Shown: in pieces, positions 8,228 through 16,493 of the stretch | Layout: every line of letters starts with the position of its first letter | Position numbering within the stretch: position 1 is the stretch's first letter | From: Deltaproteobacteria bacterium | GTDB taxonomy: Bacteria > Myxococcota_A > UBA9160 > UBA4427 | Reading direction: 5' to 3' | NCBI GenBank assembly: GCA_019310975.1 | Contig: JAFDDH010000015.1 | Coordinates: 1-42,809 of the forward strand | Length of the DNA: 42,809 nt | Program-made: the position numbers and the translations under genes | Notes under the pieces: generated by a model | What the model saw: only the letters and a program-made list of their open reading frames with translations | Database searches by the model: none | What the model was told of the DNA's origin: nothing

Positions 8228-11200
8228 ATGAAACGCTTACAGGTCAGAATCCGCTATACGCGGCCCACACGGCACCCTTCCGCTTCCTTCGCCCATTCAC
8301 TCGCAATTTTCGTCGCCCCGGCGCTGCTCCTCTGCGTCCTGGCCGCGGCCGTGGAGGCGACGGACTTCGACATCGTCAGCGTCAATCCGGCGGAGCTCGA
8401 CAACGCGATCGCCGGCTCGAATGCGAGCAATGACACCGAGGACACGATCTTCTTCACTCGGAGCCTCAACAACCTGACGATGCGCCTGGACGAGACACCG
8501 ACGGAGATCGACGGTGGCCCGGACAAGATCGTCGAGCTTGACGGCAGTCTCACGACCCTCTTCCTGATCCGGCCGAACGAGAACGTCGTCGACCCCGACG
8601 AGGACTTCATCCTGCTCCACGTGAAGTCGGGACGAGCCGTCATCAAGGACCTGAACATCAGTGCCCAGGGTGTGGACCCGGACGGCGACGGCGACGATCT
8701 GAACGGAGTCTTCCTGGTGGATTCGGGCGCGGCCATCGCCTGGGACTCCGCGCGTGAATGCCAGGGCGATACCTGCCTCGACAACCCCACCATCGTGATC
8801 GATGACATCACGGGGGATGGTCAGCTGGTCAAGCTCGGAGAGCACACCCTGGTGCTGACGGGCGAGAACGATTGGGCGGGCGGCTCCCTGATCGAGGAGG
8901 GCGAGCTGCGCGGGGACCTCGCAGCGCTACCCGGCGACTTCCAGATCGAGGAGGACGGCGCTCTCGCTTTCGACTACCGCTCGCTCGATCAGGACGCGGC
9001 CTACTCGGGCCAGGTGACGGGCGAGGGCAAGCTCATCAAGGACGGTGCCGGGACGCTCGTGATCCTGGACGACCCGCTCGCAATCGACGATGGGCTCGCG
9101 ATGACTGGCGGGACCGAGATCCGGGCGGGCAAGCTCGCCGCCACCACGGAGCTGATCGGCGGCCACGTCCAGGTCTTCCAGGACGCGATTTTCGAGCTGC
9201 ATCAGGAGGGCGCCGGCGGCGAGTACTTCGAGGACATCACGGGCGACGGCGAATTGCGCAAGACCGGCCCCGACGTCCTCCGACTCTCCGGCGACAACTC
9301 CTTTGGCGGAGGGCTCTCGATCGCCGAGGGGATGGTCGTCGGCGATTCGAATAGCATTCCCGGTGCCATCCTATTCGAGGATGTCGGCACCCGCATACGC
9401 TTCGATCAGCTACTCGACGGGGCCCACAGCGGTGGCATCAGCGGTCCGGGAACGCTCGAGAAGGACGGACCAGGCACGCTCACGCTGAACGGAACCAGCA
9501 CCCACACGGGGGGCACCCTCGTCTCAGCCGGAACGCTTCGCGGCGATACGGTCAGCATCGTCGACCTCATCACGCTCGGGCAACCCTCCGCGGGCATCGA
9601 CTTCCGAATCGGCGGCCTCGAATTCTTCGACGGCCTGATCGCTGGGCCGGGCACGCTGGTCAAGTCGGGTGCCGGGACGCTCGTGCTCTCGCGGGTCCAG
9701 AACTATCTCGGTGATACGACAGTTCAAGCCGGAACCCTGCGACTCGATGTCGACGTGCCGGACTCGTCGACCATCATCGTCAACAGGGCGGGGACGCTCC
9801 AGAACGGGCAGAGTCTCGGCCGCATCGGCGGCGACCTGGTCTCGACCGGAACCGTCGATCCAGGCGGCATCGGCGACATCTTCCAGATCGGCGGTGATGC
9901 GAACCTCGCGGGATCGACACTGCGCCTCGACCTGAACGACGTGGGCGGTGCACCATTCATGGACGTCGCAGGCATCGCCGACGTCGACGCAATGATGCTC
10001 GGCATTGCACCCGAGCCGGGGCTCTACGACCCGGCCGTCAGCTACCTCGTGCTCGAGGCCAATGCCATCACGGGCACGCCGGATCCGGACCCGACCCTCG
10101 ACTTCGCCTTCCTCTTCGTCGAGAACATCAGCATCGACACGAGCGTGCCGGGCGCGCATACACTCGGCTTCGACCTGCACGCCGACGTCAGCGACATCGA
10201 CCAATTCGCCATCACACCCAACCAGACTGCCACGGCCAACGCCATGGAGCAGGTCCTCGCGTCGGGCACCCCGGACTCGGAGACGATCCTCGAGAGCTTC
10301 AGCGTGCTGACCCGACAGCAGGTGCCCCTCGTCCTCGACCAGCTGGCCGGCGAGACCCTCTCGGCCTTCACCACCGGGCGCATCACGAATGCCCAGCTCT
10401 TCAATCAAATGATCGCGCAGCGCTTCCACGCCACCGAGTACGAGCGCGGCCGTACCTCACGGGTGGCCTCGGGCTTCGGACTCCCGCGTCTGCGGCGTGG
10501 CGCGGTGGCGGCGACCCCCTCCGTCGCAGCGGAACCTCCGAGCAATCAGGGGCCTACCTCCGTCCAAGCGGTGCAGCAGCCCGGAAGTCTGGGCGCCTGG
10601 CTGGAGCCCTTCGCAGTCTTCGGAGATTACAGCGGCCGGCCGAACGCCAGCGATATCACGGCGCGGCTCTACGGAGTCTCGGGCGGCGTCGACTACCGAT
10701 TGCCGGAGCGGCTCGGCCTACCGCGTTCCGAGCGCGTTCGTCTCGGCGCCGGTCTGGGCTACACGCGCAGCTCGCTCGAGAACGATCGCGGCGGGCTGAT
10801 GACGGGCAGCGGAAACACCATCCAGACGGCCCTCTACGCCGGCTATCGCAGCACAAACCTGCACGTCGGTCTGGCGGGGCGCTACGCGTGGAGCAGCATG
10901 GATACGCAGCGACGGATCGCCTTCCAGGCGATCGACCGGACCGCGCGTGCGGACTTCACCGGTCACGAGGTCGGAGCCTTCGTCGAGGTCGGCGGACACT
11001 TCGGCGATCCGAAGAAGGTCTGGCTCCACCCGCTGGCCAGCTTCCAATACGATCACCTCACGCAAGAGGCGTTCCGCGAGACGAACGCGGGCGACCTCTC
11101 ACTGGGCGTCAACGGCAGCCGTTGGGACTCGATGCTCCTCACCGCGGGAGCACGCATATCGCGTCTCTTCACGCTGCAGGGCGAGTTCGGCCTCGAGCCC

Positions 11201-11452
11201 GAGATTCGCGGCGGCTACATCCACGAGTTCGGCGACACGGACCGCCCGGTGCGCTCGCGCTTCTGGCCCGTACCGGGCGCAACACCCTTCGTCACGGTGG
11301 GCGCCCCGGCGGACTCGAGCACCGGCTGGATCGGAACCGCCCATGTAATGAGCGTCGCGGATGTGCCCTTGTTGTCGCTCGCGTACGATGCGTATTTCGG
11401 TGAGAACGTGACACGACATGTGTTGGCGGTTGGCGTCTATTTTCGGTGGTGA
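8228..11452 (+). CDS. Autotransporter with passenger-associated beta-strand repeats
   Basis: Type Va secreted or surface protein, 1074 residues from the ATG at 8228. A signal peptide (about residues 20-45, FVAPALLLCVLAAAVEA) leads into a passenger with about five autotransporter-associated repeats of the form GxGxLxKxGxGTLxL...GGTxxxxGxL, starting near 8812, 9020, 9240, 9445 and 9648. The last about 280 residues form the beta-barrel (ARLYGVSGGVDYRL, GLGYTRSS, ALYAGYRS, VGLAGRYAW) and the chain ends in an aromatic residue (YFRW), as BAM substrates do. An upstream GTG at 8171 would add 19 residues before the signal peptide and is less likely. The passenger is acidic and rich in Asp/Gly. A hairpin element starts 27 nt after the stop. 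Confidence 0.93.
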   Translation: MKRLQVRIRYTRPTRHPSASFAHSLAIFVAPALLLCVLAAAVEATDFDIVSVNPAELDNAIAGSNASNDTEDTIFFTRSLNNLTMRLDETPTEIDGGPDKIVELDGSLTTLFLIRPNENVVDPDEDFILLHVKSGRAVIKDLNISAQGVDPDGDGDDLNGVFLVDSGAAIAWDSARECQGDTCLDNPTIVIDDITGDGQLVKLGEHTLVLTGENDWAGGSLIEEGELRGDLAALPGDFQIEEDGALAFDYRSLDQDAAYSGQVTGEGKLIKDGAGTLVILDDPLAIDDGLAMTGGTEIRAGKLAATTELIGGHVQVFQDAIFELHQEGAGGEYFEDITGDGELRKTGPDVLRLSGDNSFGGGLSIAEGMVVGDSNSIPGAILFEDVGTRIRFDQLLDGAHSGGISGPGTLEKDGPGTLTLNGTSTHTGGTLVSAGTLRGDTVSIVDLITLGQPSAGIDFRIGGLEFFDGLIAGPGTLVKSGAGTLVLSRVQNYLGDTTVQAGTLRLDVDVPDSSTIIVNRAGTLQNGQSLGRIGGDLVSTGTVDPGGIGDIFQIGGDANLAGSTLRLDLNDVGGAPFMDVAGIADVDAMMLGIAPEPGLYDPAVSYLVLEANAITGTPDPDPTLDFAFLFVENISIDTSVPGAHTLGFDLHADVSDIDQFAITPNQTATANAMEQVLASGTPDSETILESFSVLTRQQVPLVLDQLAGETLSAFTTGRITNAQLFNQMIAQRFHATEYERGRTSRVASGFGLPRLRRGAVAATPSVAAEPPSNQGPTSVQAVQQPGSLGAWLEPFAVFGDYSGRPNASDITARLYGVSGGVDYRLPERLGLPRSERVRLGAGLGYTRSSLENDRGGLMTGSGNTIQTALYAGYRSTNLHVGLAGRYAWSSMDTQRRIAFQAIDRTARADFTGHEVGAFVEVGGHFGDPKKVWLHPLASFQYDHLTQEAFRETNAGDLSLGVNGSRWDSMLLTAGARISRLFTLQGEFGLEPEIRGGYIHEFGDTDRPVRSRFWPVPGATPFVTVGAPADSSTGWIGTAHVMSVADVPLLSLAYDAYFGENVTRHVLAVGVYFRW

Positions 11453-11479
11453 CGGTAGGGCGTGGGGAGCGGTGCCAGG

Positions 11480-11576
11480 CGTTGCCGAGCGTGGGGGGAT
11501 GAGGGGTCGGGGCGAATGGCTCGCTGCGCTGCGCTTTATTTCGCCCCGACCCCTCATCCCCCCACGCTTGGCAACG
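11480..11576 (+). repeat. Hairpin element, copy 1 (conserved loop, variable arms)
   Basis: A 37-bp inverted repeat (11480-11516 with 11540-11576, one mismatch) encloses a 23-nt loop, 11517-11539, running TGGCTCG to CTTTAT. In the sense of the upstream autotransporter the 5' arm is G-rich and ends CGAA, and the 3' arm begins TTCG. It starts 27 nt after that gene's stop. There is no U-tract, so it is not a standard intrinsic terminator. Copy 2 carries the exact reverse complement of this loop. Confidence 0.92.
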
Positions 11577-11802
11577 GGTGGTGGGACGGACCGGACCGGT
11601 ACGCGTCCGAAGGGACGACCTGCGCGCCAGGGCGAGCATGCGTGAGCGCTGCGTTCGAAGTCCGAGTCGAATGCGGGTGGGGGGCGGGCACGTCCGTCCG
11701 ACTTGAAAGCGAGTCGAGCTCCGAGCCAACCCCAAACCCTCAACCCGATCAACGATCCGCCCCCCGACAACGGGGTGGGCCGTGCCGCCTCGACATCGGC
11801 GT

Positions 11803-11887
11803 CAGGGCGTGGGCGGTGGGGGCTCGGGGCGAAATAAAGCGCAGCGCAGCGAGCCATTCGCCCCGAGCCCCCACCGCCCACGCCCTG
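11803..11887 (-). repeat. Hairpin element, copy 2
   Basis: A perfect 31-bp inverted repeat (11803-11833 with 11857-11887) encloses the 23-nt loop 11834-11856, the exact reverse complement of copy 1's loop. On the minus strand it therefore reads in the same orientation relative to the CoA-transferase that ends at 11909 (21 nt away) as copy 1 does relative to the autotransporter. The arms differ from copy 1 in sequence, yet pair without mismatch. Confidence 0.92.
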
Positions 11888-11908
11888 CCACCCAACCCCG
11901 ATCCGAGG

Positions 11909-13114
11909 TCACGCCACCACAGCTTTCTCGCGCAACGCGGCAATCTCCTCGGCCGAGCGTCCCATCTCTCCGAGGATCTCGTCGCTGTGCTCGCCTTGGG
12001 TGGGAGCCATGTGCTTGTGCTCGAGCGGCGTGCCGAGGAAGTCCACCGGGGTGGCCGGCAGCAGTGTCGTGCCCTGGCCGTCGGGGACTTCGATGAAGGC
12101 ACCGGCGGCGTGGGCCTGGGGATCGGCGAGAACTTCCTCGACGGTCTGGACGGGAGCCCACCAGAGGTCCTGCTCGGCGTCGAAGATCGCGCCCCACTCG
12201 TCGCGGGTCTTGGTGGCGAAGATGGCGTCGAGCTCGCCGATCAGCTCGGCGGCGTTTGCGAAGCGGTCGGCGGGCTCGCGAAAGCGCGGGTCCTGGATCC
12301 ACTCGGGGTGACCGACGGCGCGCGCCAGAGGCGGCCAGTGGCGCTCTCCCTCGAGACCGACGATCCAGAACCAGCTTCCCTCACTGCATTGATAGTTGTT
12401 GATGGCGGGATTGCCCATCGTCTTGCGATCGCCGATCTGCACGCCCACGCCGAAACGCAGGCTGATCGACATATCGAAGCTGAGGGTGTAGATGCCCTCG
12501 CGCAGGAGCGAGGTCGAGATCACCTGGCCCTTCCCGGTCTTCTCGCGACGAAAGAGCGCCGCCGATATGGCACCGGCCGCGGCCAGCCCGGTGTTGTGGT
12601 CCCCCATCCCGCCTCGCTGGAAGGGCGGATCGCCGCCGGGATGGGTGAGCGAGGCGGCGATGCCCGCACGGGCCCAGAAGGCGGCGATGTCGTAGGCGGC
12701 GCGGTCGGCCTCCGGTCCGTCCAGCCCGTAGCCGGTGATCATCCCGTAGACGAGACGTGGGTTGCGCTGGGCGAGGGTATCGGAATCGAAACCGAGCCTG
12801 CGCAGCGCCGCGGGCCGCACGTTGGTGACGAAGACGTCCGCGTCGTCGATCATCTCGTAGGCGAGCTCGCGACCCTCGGGCTTCCTGAGATCCACCACGA
12901 TGCTGCGCTTGTTGCGGTTGTCCATCTCGAAGGGTGGGTTCATGGGCAGGTCAGAGCCCAGCATCTTGCTGAAGAGGCGCGCCGGATCGCCCACACCCGG
13001 CGGCTCGATCTTGACGACATCGGCCCCCCAATCCGCCAGGATGCCGCCGGCAGCCGGTCCAGCCACCCAGACGCCCAGCTCGATGACGCGCACTCCCTCC
13101 ATCGGTCCCGGCAT
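11909..13114 (-). CDS. Family III (CaiB/BaiF) CoA-transferase, single domain
   Basis: Moves CoA between organic acids. The 401-residue length is normal for the family. It begins MEGVRVIELGVWVAGPAAGG and continues with GADVVKIEPP, a KRSIVVDLRKPEG segment, NPRLVYGMITGYGLDGP and MGDHNTGLAAAGAISAAL, whose Asp fits the catalytic aspartate. The C-terminal part has the usual HSDEILGEMG ending. The ATG at 13114 is preferred to an upstream in-frame start because GGAGGG lies just before it. It lies 44 bp downstream of the enoyl-CoA hydratase and probably ends that operon. The hairpin copy 2 begins 21 nt beyond its stop. Confidence 0.94.
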   Translation of the reverse strand: MPGPMEGVRVIELGVWVAGPAAGGILADWGADVVKIEPPGVGDPARLFSKMLGSDLPMNPPFEMDNRNKRSIVVDLRKPEGRELAYEMIDDADVFVTNVRPAALRRLGFDSDTLAQRNPRLVYGMITGYGLDGPEADRAAYDIAAFWARAGIAASLTHPGGDPPFQRGGMGDHNTGLAAAGAISAALFRREKTGKGQVISTSLLREGIYTLSFDMSISLRFGVGVQIGDRKTMGNPAINNYQCSEGSWFWIVGLEGERHWPPLARAVGHPEWIQDPRFREPADRFANAAELIGELDAIFATKTRDEWGAIFDAEQDLWWAPVQTVEEVLADPQAHAAGAFIEVPDGQGTTLLPATPVDFLGTPLEHKHMAPTQGEHSDEILGEMGRSAEEIAALREKAVVA

Positions 13115-13158
13115 GCTCACCCTCCTGCGCTCGCGCCCACCGCGAGCGTTCAATCATA

Positions 13159-14205
13159 TCAGCCAGTGCTGCGCACGACTGCGTCAACCAGCCCCCAGTC
13201 GAGCGCCGTGGCCGCGTCGATCCGCTCACCGGTGAGCGCCAGCCAGGCGGTGCGCTGGCGTCCGATCCGCTTCGTCAAGCTGACGGTGCCCCCGGCGCCT
13301 GGCACGAGTCCCATCGAGAGCTCCGGGAGCTGGAACCAGGCACTCTCGTCGGCCTCGATACGGGAGACGAAAGCCGGCAGCTCGGCTCCCGCCCCGACAC
13401 AGGCACCGTGCACCTGCGCGCGCACGCGCGGTGCCAGTGCGGCGAGCAGACGGCCAGGATTGCGCGTGGAGCGCACGGCGTGGGCGGTGACGGGGTCGGG
13501 AAAGCTCCCGAACTCGTCGAGGTCGCCGCCACTGCAGAAAGAAGGACCATTGCCACGCAACACGACCTCTTCGATCGAGTCATCGAAGAGCGCGAGCTCC
13601 AGGCCCTCCACCAGTCCATCGCGCAGCTCGAGCGCGAAGGCATTGTGGCGATCGGGTCGGTTCAGGGTGATGCTGAGCCGCGCGCCCCTGCGCTCCTTCA
13701 GCACGGCCGGCTCCGGCCATGGCGGACGCTCACGCGGAACGTGCCGCTTCGCCCAGGCGCCAAATTCGAGCCCCGTCTGCAGGATCGAGTAGACGATGGA
13801 CTCGGCCACCAGGCCCTGGTGGACGTCGTTCAGCTCGTTGTGGCGGAGCAGCTGCACGAGCGCGAGGCTGGCCAGCGGCTTCTCACGCATCGGCGCGAGC
13901 ACGGGTTCGAGCCCACTCATGCCACCCTCGAGTACGACGTCGAAGGCCGAGAGCAGCGCCTCCGCGCAGGTCGAGATCTGCTTCTCGCGAATCGCGATGC
14001 TCGGACACGCCAGCTGCCCCAGACGCTCGCGCACGAGCTCCAGCAGCTGCGGATCGATCGGCCCTTCATCCGCGGCGGGGAGGTCGACGATCAGCACGCC
14101 TTCGCCCGTGAGCGTGGCCAGTTCCTCGAGTGCGTAGGGGGAGCGCAGGCGCTCGATCGCCTCGCGCAGCGAGTGGATGTGCGGCTCGGCGTCCGGCCCG
14201 GTCAC
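13159..14205 (-). CDS. Enoyl-CoA hydratase/isomerase with long N-terminal extension
   Basis: Crotonase-fold enzyme acting on an enoyl- or related acyl-CoA. The 348-residue product has its crotonase core in the C-terminal two thirds: LNRPDRHNAFALELRDGL, then FCSGGDLDEFG (oxyanion hole), GACVGAGAELPAF, and PELSMGLVPGAGGT, with the AELPA and PELSM glutamates in the usual catalytic places. The N-terminal about 150 residues, including DLPAADEG, LASLALVQLLRHN and LVAESIVYSILQTG, look like a degenerate second crotonase-like part. The GTG start at 14205 overlaps the ligase stop (GTGA). It is co-translated with that ligase and followed by a CoA-transferase, giving activation, hydration and CoA transfer in one operon. 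Confidence 0.87.
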   Translation of the reverse strand: MTGPDAEPHIHSLREAIERLRSPYALEELATLTGEGVLIVDLPAADEGPIDPQLLELVRERLGQLACPSIAIREKQISTCAEALLSAFDVVLEGGMSGLEPVLAPMREKPLASLALVQLLRHNELNDVHQGLVAESIVYSILQTGLEFGAWAKRHVPRERPPWPEPAVLKERRGARLSITLNRPDRHNAFALELRDGLVEGLELALFDDSIEEVVLRGNGPSFCSGGDLDEFGSFPDPVTAHAVRSTRNPGRLLAALAPRVRAQVHGACVGAGAELPAFVSRIEADESAWFQLPELSMGLVPGAGGTVSLTKRIGRQRTAWLALTGERIDAATALDWGLVDAVVRSTG

Positions 14206-15707
14206 CCGTTCATCAGCTGGGCTCGCACCTTGCGGCGCAGCAGCTTGCCGGTCTCGCTGTAGGGAAGCTCCCCCCAGAACTCGAGGCTCTCCGGCGTGCG
14301 CGACGAACGCAGGCGGTCCTTCACCCATTGCTGCAGCTCGGCGACACGGACACTCTGACCCGGCCTACAGGCGACGACACCCACGATCTTCTCGCCCCAC
14401 TGCTCGTCGGGCAGGCCGACGACGGCGGCGTCCGCGACGGCGGTGTGCTCGAGCAGCACATCCTCGATCTCGCCGGGCGAGATATTCTCGCCGCCGCGCA
14501 CGATGATGTCGTCTATTCGGCCCTCCAGGAAGAGGTAGCCATCGGCATCCATCGAGCCACCATCGCGTGTGGGGAACCAACCGTCGCCCACCAGCTGGCT
14601 GCCCTGGCCGAGATACTCGCCGGAGACCTGCTCGCCCCGGACGTAGATCTCGCCGCGCTCGTTCTCACCGAGCACGCGACCGCCTTCGTCGCGGATCTCC
14701 ACCTCCACCGCTGGCAGCGGCTGGCCGACCGAGACGATTCGCCGGCGCACCACCGGATCGTCTGTCGCCATCGCGGCGCGATGGTCCTCGGGGCCAAGGA
14801 TCGCGATCGTGGAGCTCGTCTCCGTCAGCCCGTAGGCGTTGGCGAAGTTGGTCTCGGGGAAGAGCTTCATCGCCCTCTCGATCACCGATTGCGGCATCTT
14901 GCCGCCGCCGTACGAGATCGCGCGCAGGTCCGGCAGGCCCGCGCTGCTCTCTCCCTCCAGCACGTCGACGATGCGCGCCAGCATGGTGGGCACCACGAAA
15001 GCGTTCGTGATGCGCTCCGCGCGCGCCAGCTCGATCCAGCCCTCCGCAGTGAAGTTCGGCATTTGAACGATGCGCCGACCGGCGTAGACGCTGCTCGCGA
15101 TGTTGGCCATCGCGGCGATGTGATAGGGCGGCACGCAGACCAGCGCGGCGTCATCCTCTTCGGCCGACATGAACTCGACGGCACCCAGGATGTACGACAC
15201 CAGATGCTTGTGACGGATCACCGCGGCCTTGGGCGGGCCCGTGGTCCCGCTAGTGAAGAGCAGCACCGCGATCTCGTCGGGATCCATCGACCACGGCTCG
15301 GTGCTGACCTCGGCCGAGGGGTGACTGGCCGCTTTCAAGAAGTCGTCGCGCGTCACGACCTCGGTGTCGGCGAGACCGGAGAGCGACTCGGCGCGTTCGG
15401 CATCGGTGATCAGCCGCGAGGGCGCGATCTGTCCCAAGAGGCTGTCCAGCTCCTCCCGCGTCAGCCGGTAGCTGAGCGGCACGAAGGGGAGACCCGACCA
15501 GGCGGCGGCGAAGACGCCCACGGGTAGCGCCAGGCTGGTCACATCCAGCATGGCGAGGTGCTTCGCCGCGCTGGCCCTCGCCTGCACCGCGGCCACACCG
15601 GCCGCGCGGTAGAGCTCCCTGAAGGTGAGACTGTCGTCACCATTCTGGAAGGCCACCCGATCGCCCATCGCATCGGACGCCATCTCGAGGAGCATCATCA
15701 AATTCAT
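14202..15707 (-). CDS. AMP-forming acyl-CoA ligase (ANL superfamily)
   Basis: A 501-residue acid:CoA ligase. Motifs: LLFTSGTTGPPKAAVIRH (P-loop), ANAYGLTETSS (A5), the GYLFLEGRIDDIIVRGGENISP core and hinge, and a C-terminal Lys in the SETGKLLRRKV segment that should catalyse adenylation. The ATG at 15707 is used; two further in-frame Met codons follow at once (MNLMMLLEM), and the ribosome site is weak, so the start is uncertain by a few residues. It lies 22 bp after the small Cys-containing protein gene and overlaps the hydratase by 4 bases. Its sequence differs clearly from the ligase at 689, so the two probably act on different acids. Confidence 0.93.
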   Translation of the reverse strand: MNLMMLLEMASDAMGDRVAFQNGDDSLTFRELYRAAGVAAVQARASAAKHLAMLDVTSLALPVGVFAAAWSGLPFVPLSYRLTREELDSLLGQIAPSRLITDAERAESLSGLADTEVVTRDDFLKAASHPSAEVSTEPWSMDPDEIAVLLFTSGTTGPPKAAVIRHKHLVSYILGAVEFMSAEEDDAALVCVPPYHIAAMANIASSVYAGRRIVQMPNFTAEGWIELARAERITNAFVVPTMLARIVDVLEGESSAGLPDLRAISYGGGKMPQSVIERAMKLFPETNFANAYGLTETSSTIAILGPEDHRAAMATDDPVVRRRIVSVGQPLPAVEVEIRDEGGRVLGENERGEIYVRGEQVSGEYLGQGSQLVGDGWFPTRDGGSMDADGYLFLEGRIDDIIVRGGENISPGEIEDVLLEHTAVADAAVVGLPDEQWGEKIVGVVACRPGQSVRVAELQQWVKDRLRSSRTPESLEFWGELPYSETGKLLRRKVRAQLMNG

Positions 15708-15729
15708 GCAGGGATCCGCGTAGCGCTGT

Positions 15730-16041
15730 CTAGTCGGAGGACGGGAGCGGCTTCGCGCCCTTGATGGTCAGAAGCGTGCCGGCCGCGCCGAGCGAGCCCT
15801 CGCCGGGCTTGGTGCAGAGCACCTCGAGATCACCGGCCTCATTGATGTAACGCTTGCCGATCTGCGTGCCCTCCTTGGCGTCGTCGCTGATCGTCGCGCC
15901 CGCCGCGGCGTCCGCGCCGATGTCCACGAGCGACGCCCCACCACAGGTCAGCTCCACGTCTTCCTTGGGAGCCGCCACCACCATCACCTCGGTCTTGCAG
16001 ACCACACTCTTCAGGCGCGTGCCCGCTTTCAGAACCGCCAT
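15730..16041 (-). CDS. Small conserved-looking Cys-containing protein, function unknown
   Basis: A 103-residue protein starting MAVLKAGTRLKSVVCKTEV, then VELTCGGASL, and a hydrophilic C-terminus ending near KPLPSSD. Two cysteines in these motifs and a third in EVLCTKPG could bind metal or form disulfides. There is no signal peptide or membrane segment. The ATG is preceded by AAGGAG about 11 nt upstream; an in-frame GTG that sits directly on that site is rejected. It is the first gene of the leftward ligase/hydratase/CoA-transferase operon. I recall similar small proteins beside acyl-CoA ligases in actinobacteria, but cannot name a function; an acyl-CoA-related accessory role is inference. Confidence 0.75.
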   Translation of the reverse strand: MAVLKAGTRLKSVVCKTEVMVVAAPKEDVELTCGGASLVDIGADAAAGATISDDAKEGTQIGKRYINEAGDLEVLCTKPGEGSLGAAGTLLTIKGAKPLPSSD

Positions 16042-16493
16042 GTCGTTTCTCACTCCTTGCTCGTGTGCAATCCGCCGATTCGCGAAGGACGCGCATGCAG
16101 GGCGCCGACGCGAGTCCGCCCCCGATTGTCGGGCGGCCCCGCCGAATCCACGTGCGGACCAAATCTGGGTCTCGTCGTCTCCACACCACCGCCCGGCGGG
16201 TTCCGGGCGGGGCGGGTGGCGGAAAATAGCTGGAAATCCGGTCGGATGTTAGCCTCTGCATCCCCCGCTGGACGACCCATCGGCGCATGACCCCAGAGCT
16301 TCCGACGGCGTTGGGAACGGCCCTGCGCACGCTGCGCAGGCGGAAGGATGCGGGCGGGGGCGGAGGCGAGCGCGGAGCCAGCAGGCGGAGCGAGCGGGCC
16401 GAGCGAAACGCTGCAGTCGGACTGACAACACCGGCAATCGCGCCTCCGCGCTCCGGGATCGATCATGCTCTGCGAGAGCGCTGGGAGCGGCCA
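16042..16493. other. Divergent intergenic region
   Basis: A 452-bp region between the starts of the small protein (-) and a CoA-transferase (+), so it should hold both promoters. Visible structure: a perfect 8-bp stem with 6-nt loop at 16189-16210 (CCGCCCGG/CCGGGCGG), an 8-bp stem with 3-nt loop at 16322-16340, and a slightly AT-richer stretch at 16212-16250. A frame extending the CoA-transferase back to 16287 crosses part of it but lacks family sequence. No clear sigma-70 promoter was found. Confidence 0.6.

Larger units (their letters stand above)
11453..11908. other. Convergent intergenic region carrying two long hairpins
   Basis: This 456-bp region separates the 3' ends of the autotransporter (+) and a CoA-transferase (-). 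It contains two long inverted repeats, one near each gene end, and about 220 bp of G/C-rich sequence between them. Open frames cross it on both strands (a long + frame starts at 11462), but they lack family motifs and exist because the hairpin arms contain no stops. No T-tract follows either hairpin. Confidence 0.8.

Noticed and set aside
11480-11887. Hairpins as ordinary intrinsic terminators
   Set aside because: Neither is followed by a T-run in any direction, the arms are far longer than usual, and the loop is conserved between copies.
11462-13792. 776-codon + strand open frame crossing the hairpins and the CoA-transferase/hydratase genes
   Set aside because: It is antisense to two genes with clear family motifs and has a low-complexity Arg/Gly/Pro-rich translation; long open antisense frames are expected at this GC content.
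14130-15527. 465-codon + strand frame antisense to the acyl-CoA ligase
   Set aside because: The minus-strand ligase has all ANL motifs; this frame has none and is a codon-bias shadow.
16287-16493. N-terminal extension of the permuted CoA-transferase
   Set aside because: The added residues are low-complexity Arg/Gly, and the ATG at 16494 has its own ribosome site.
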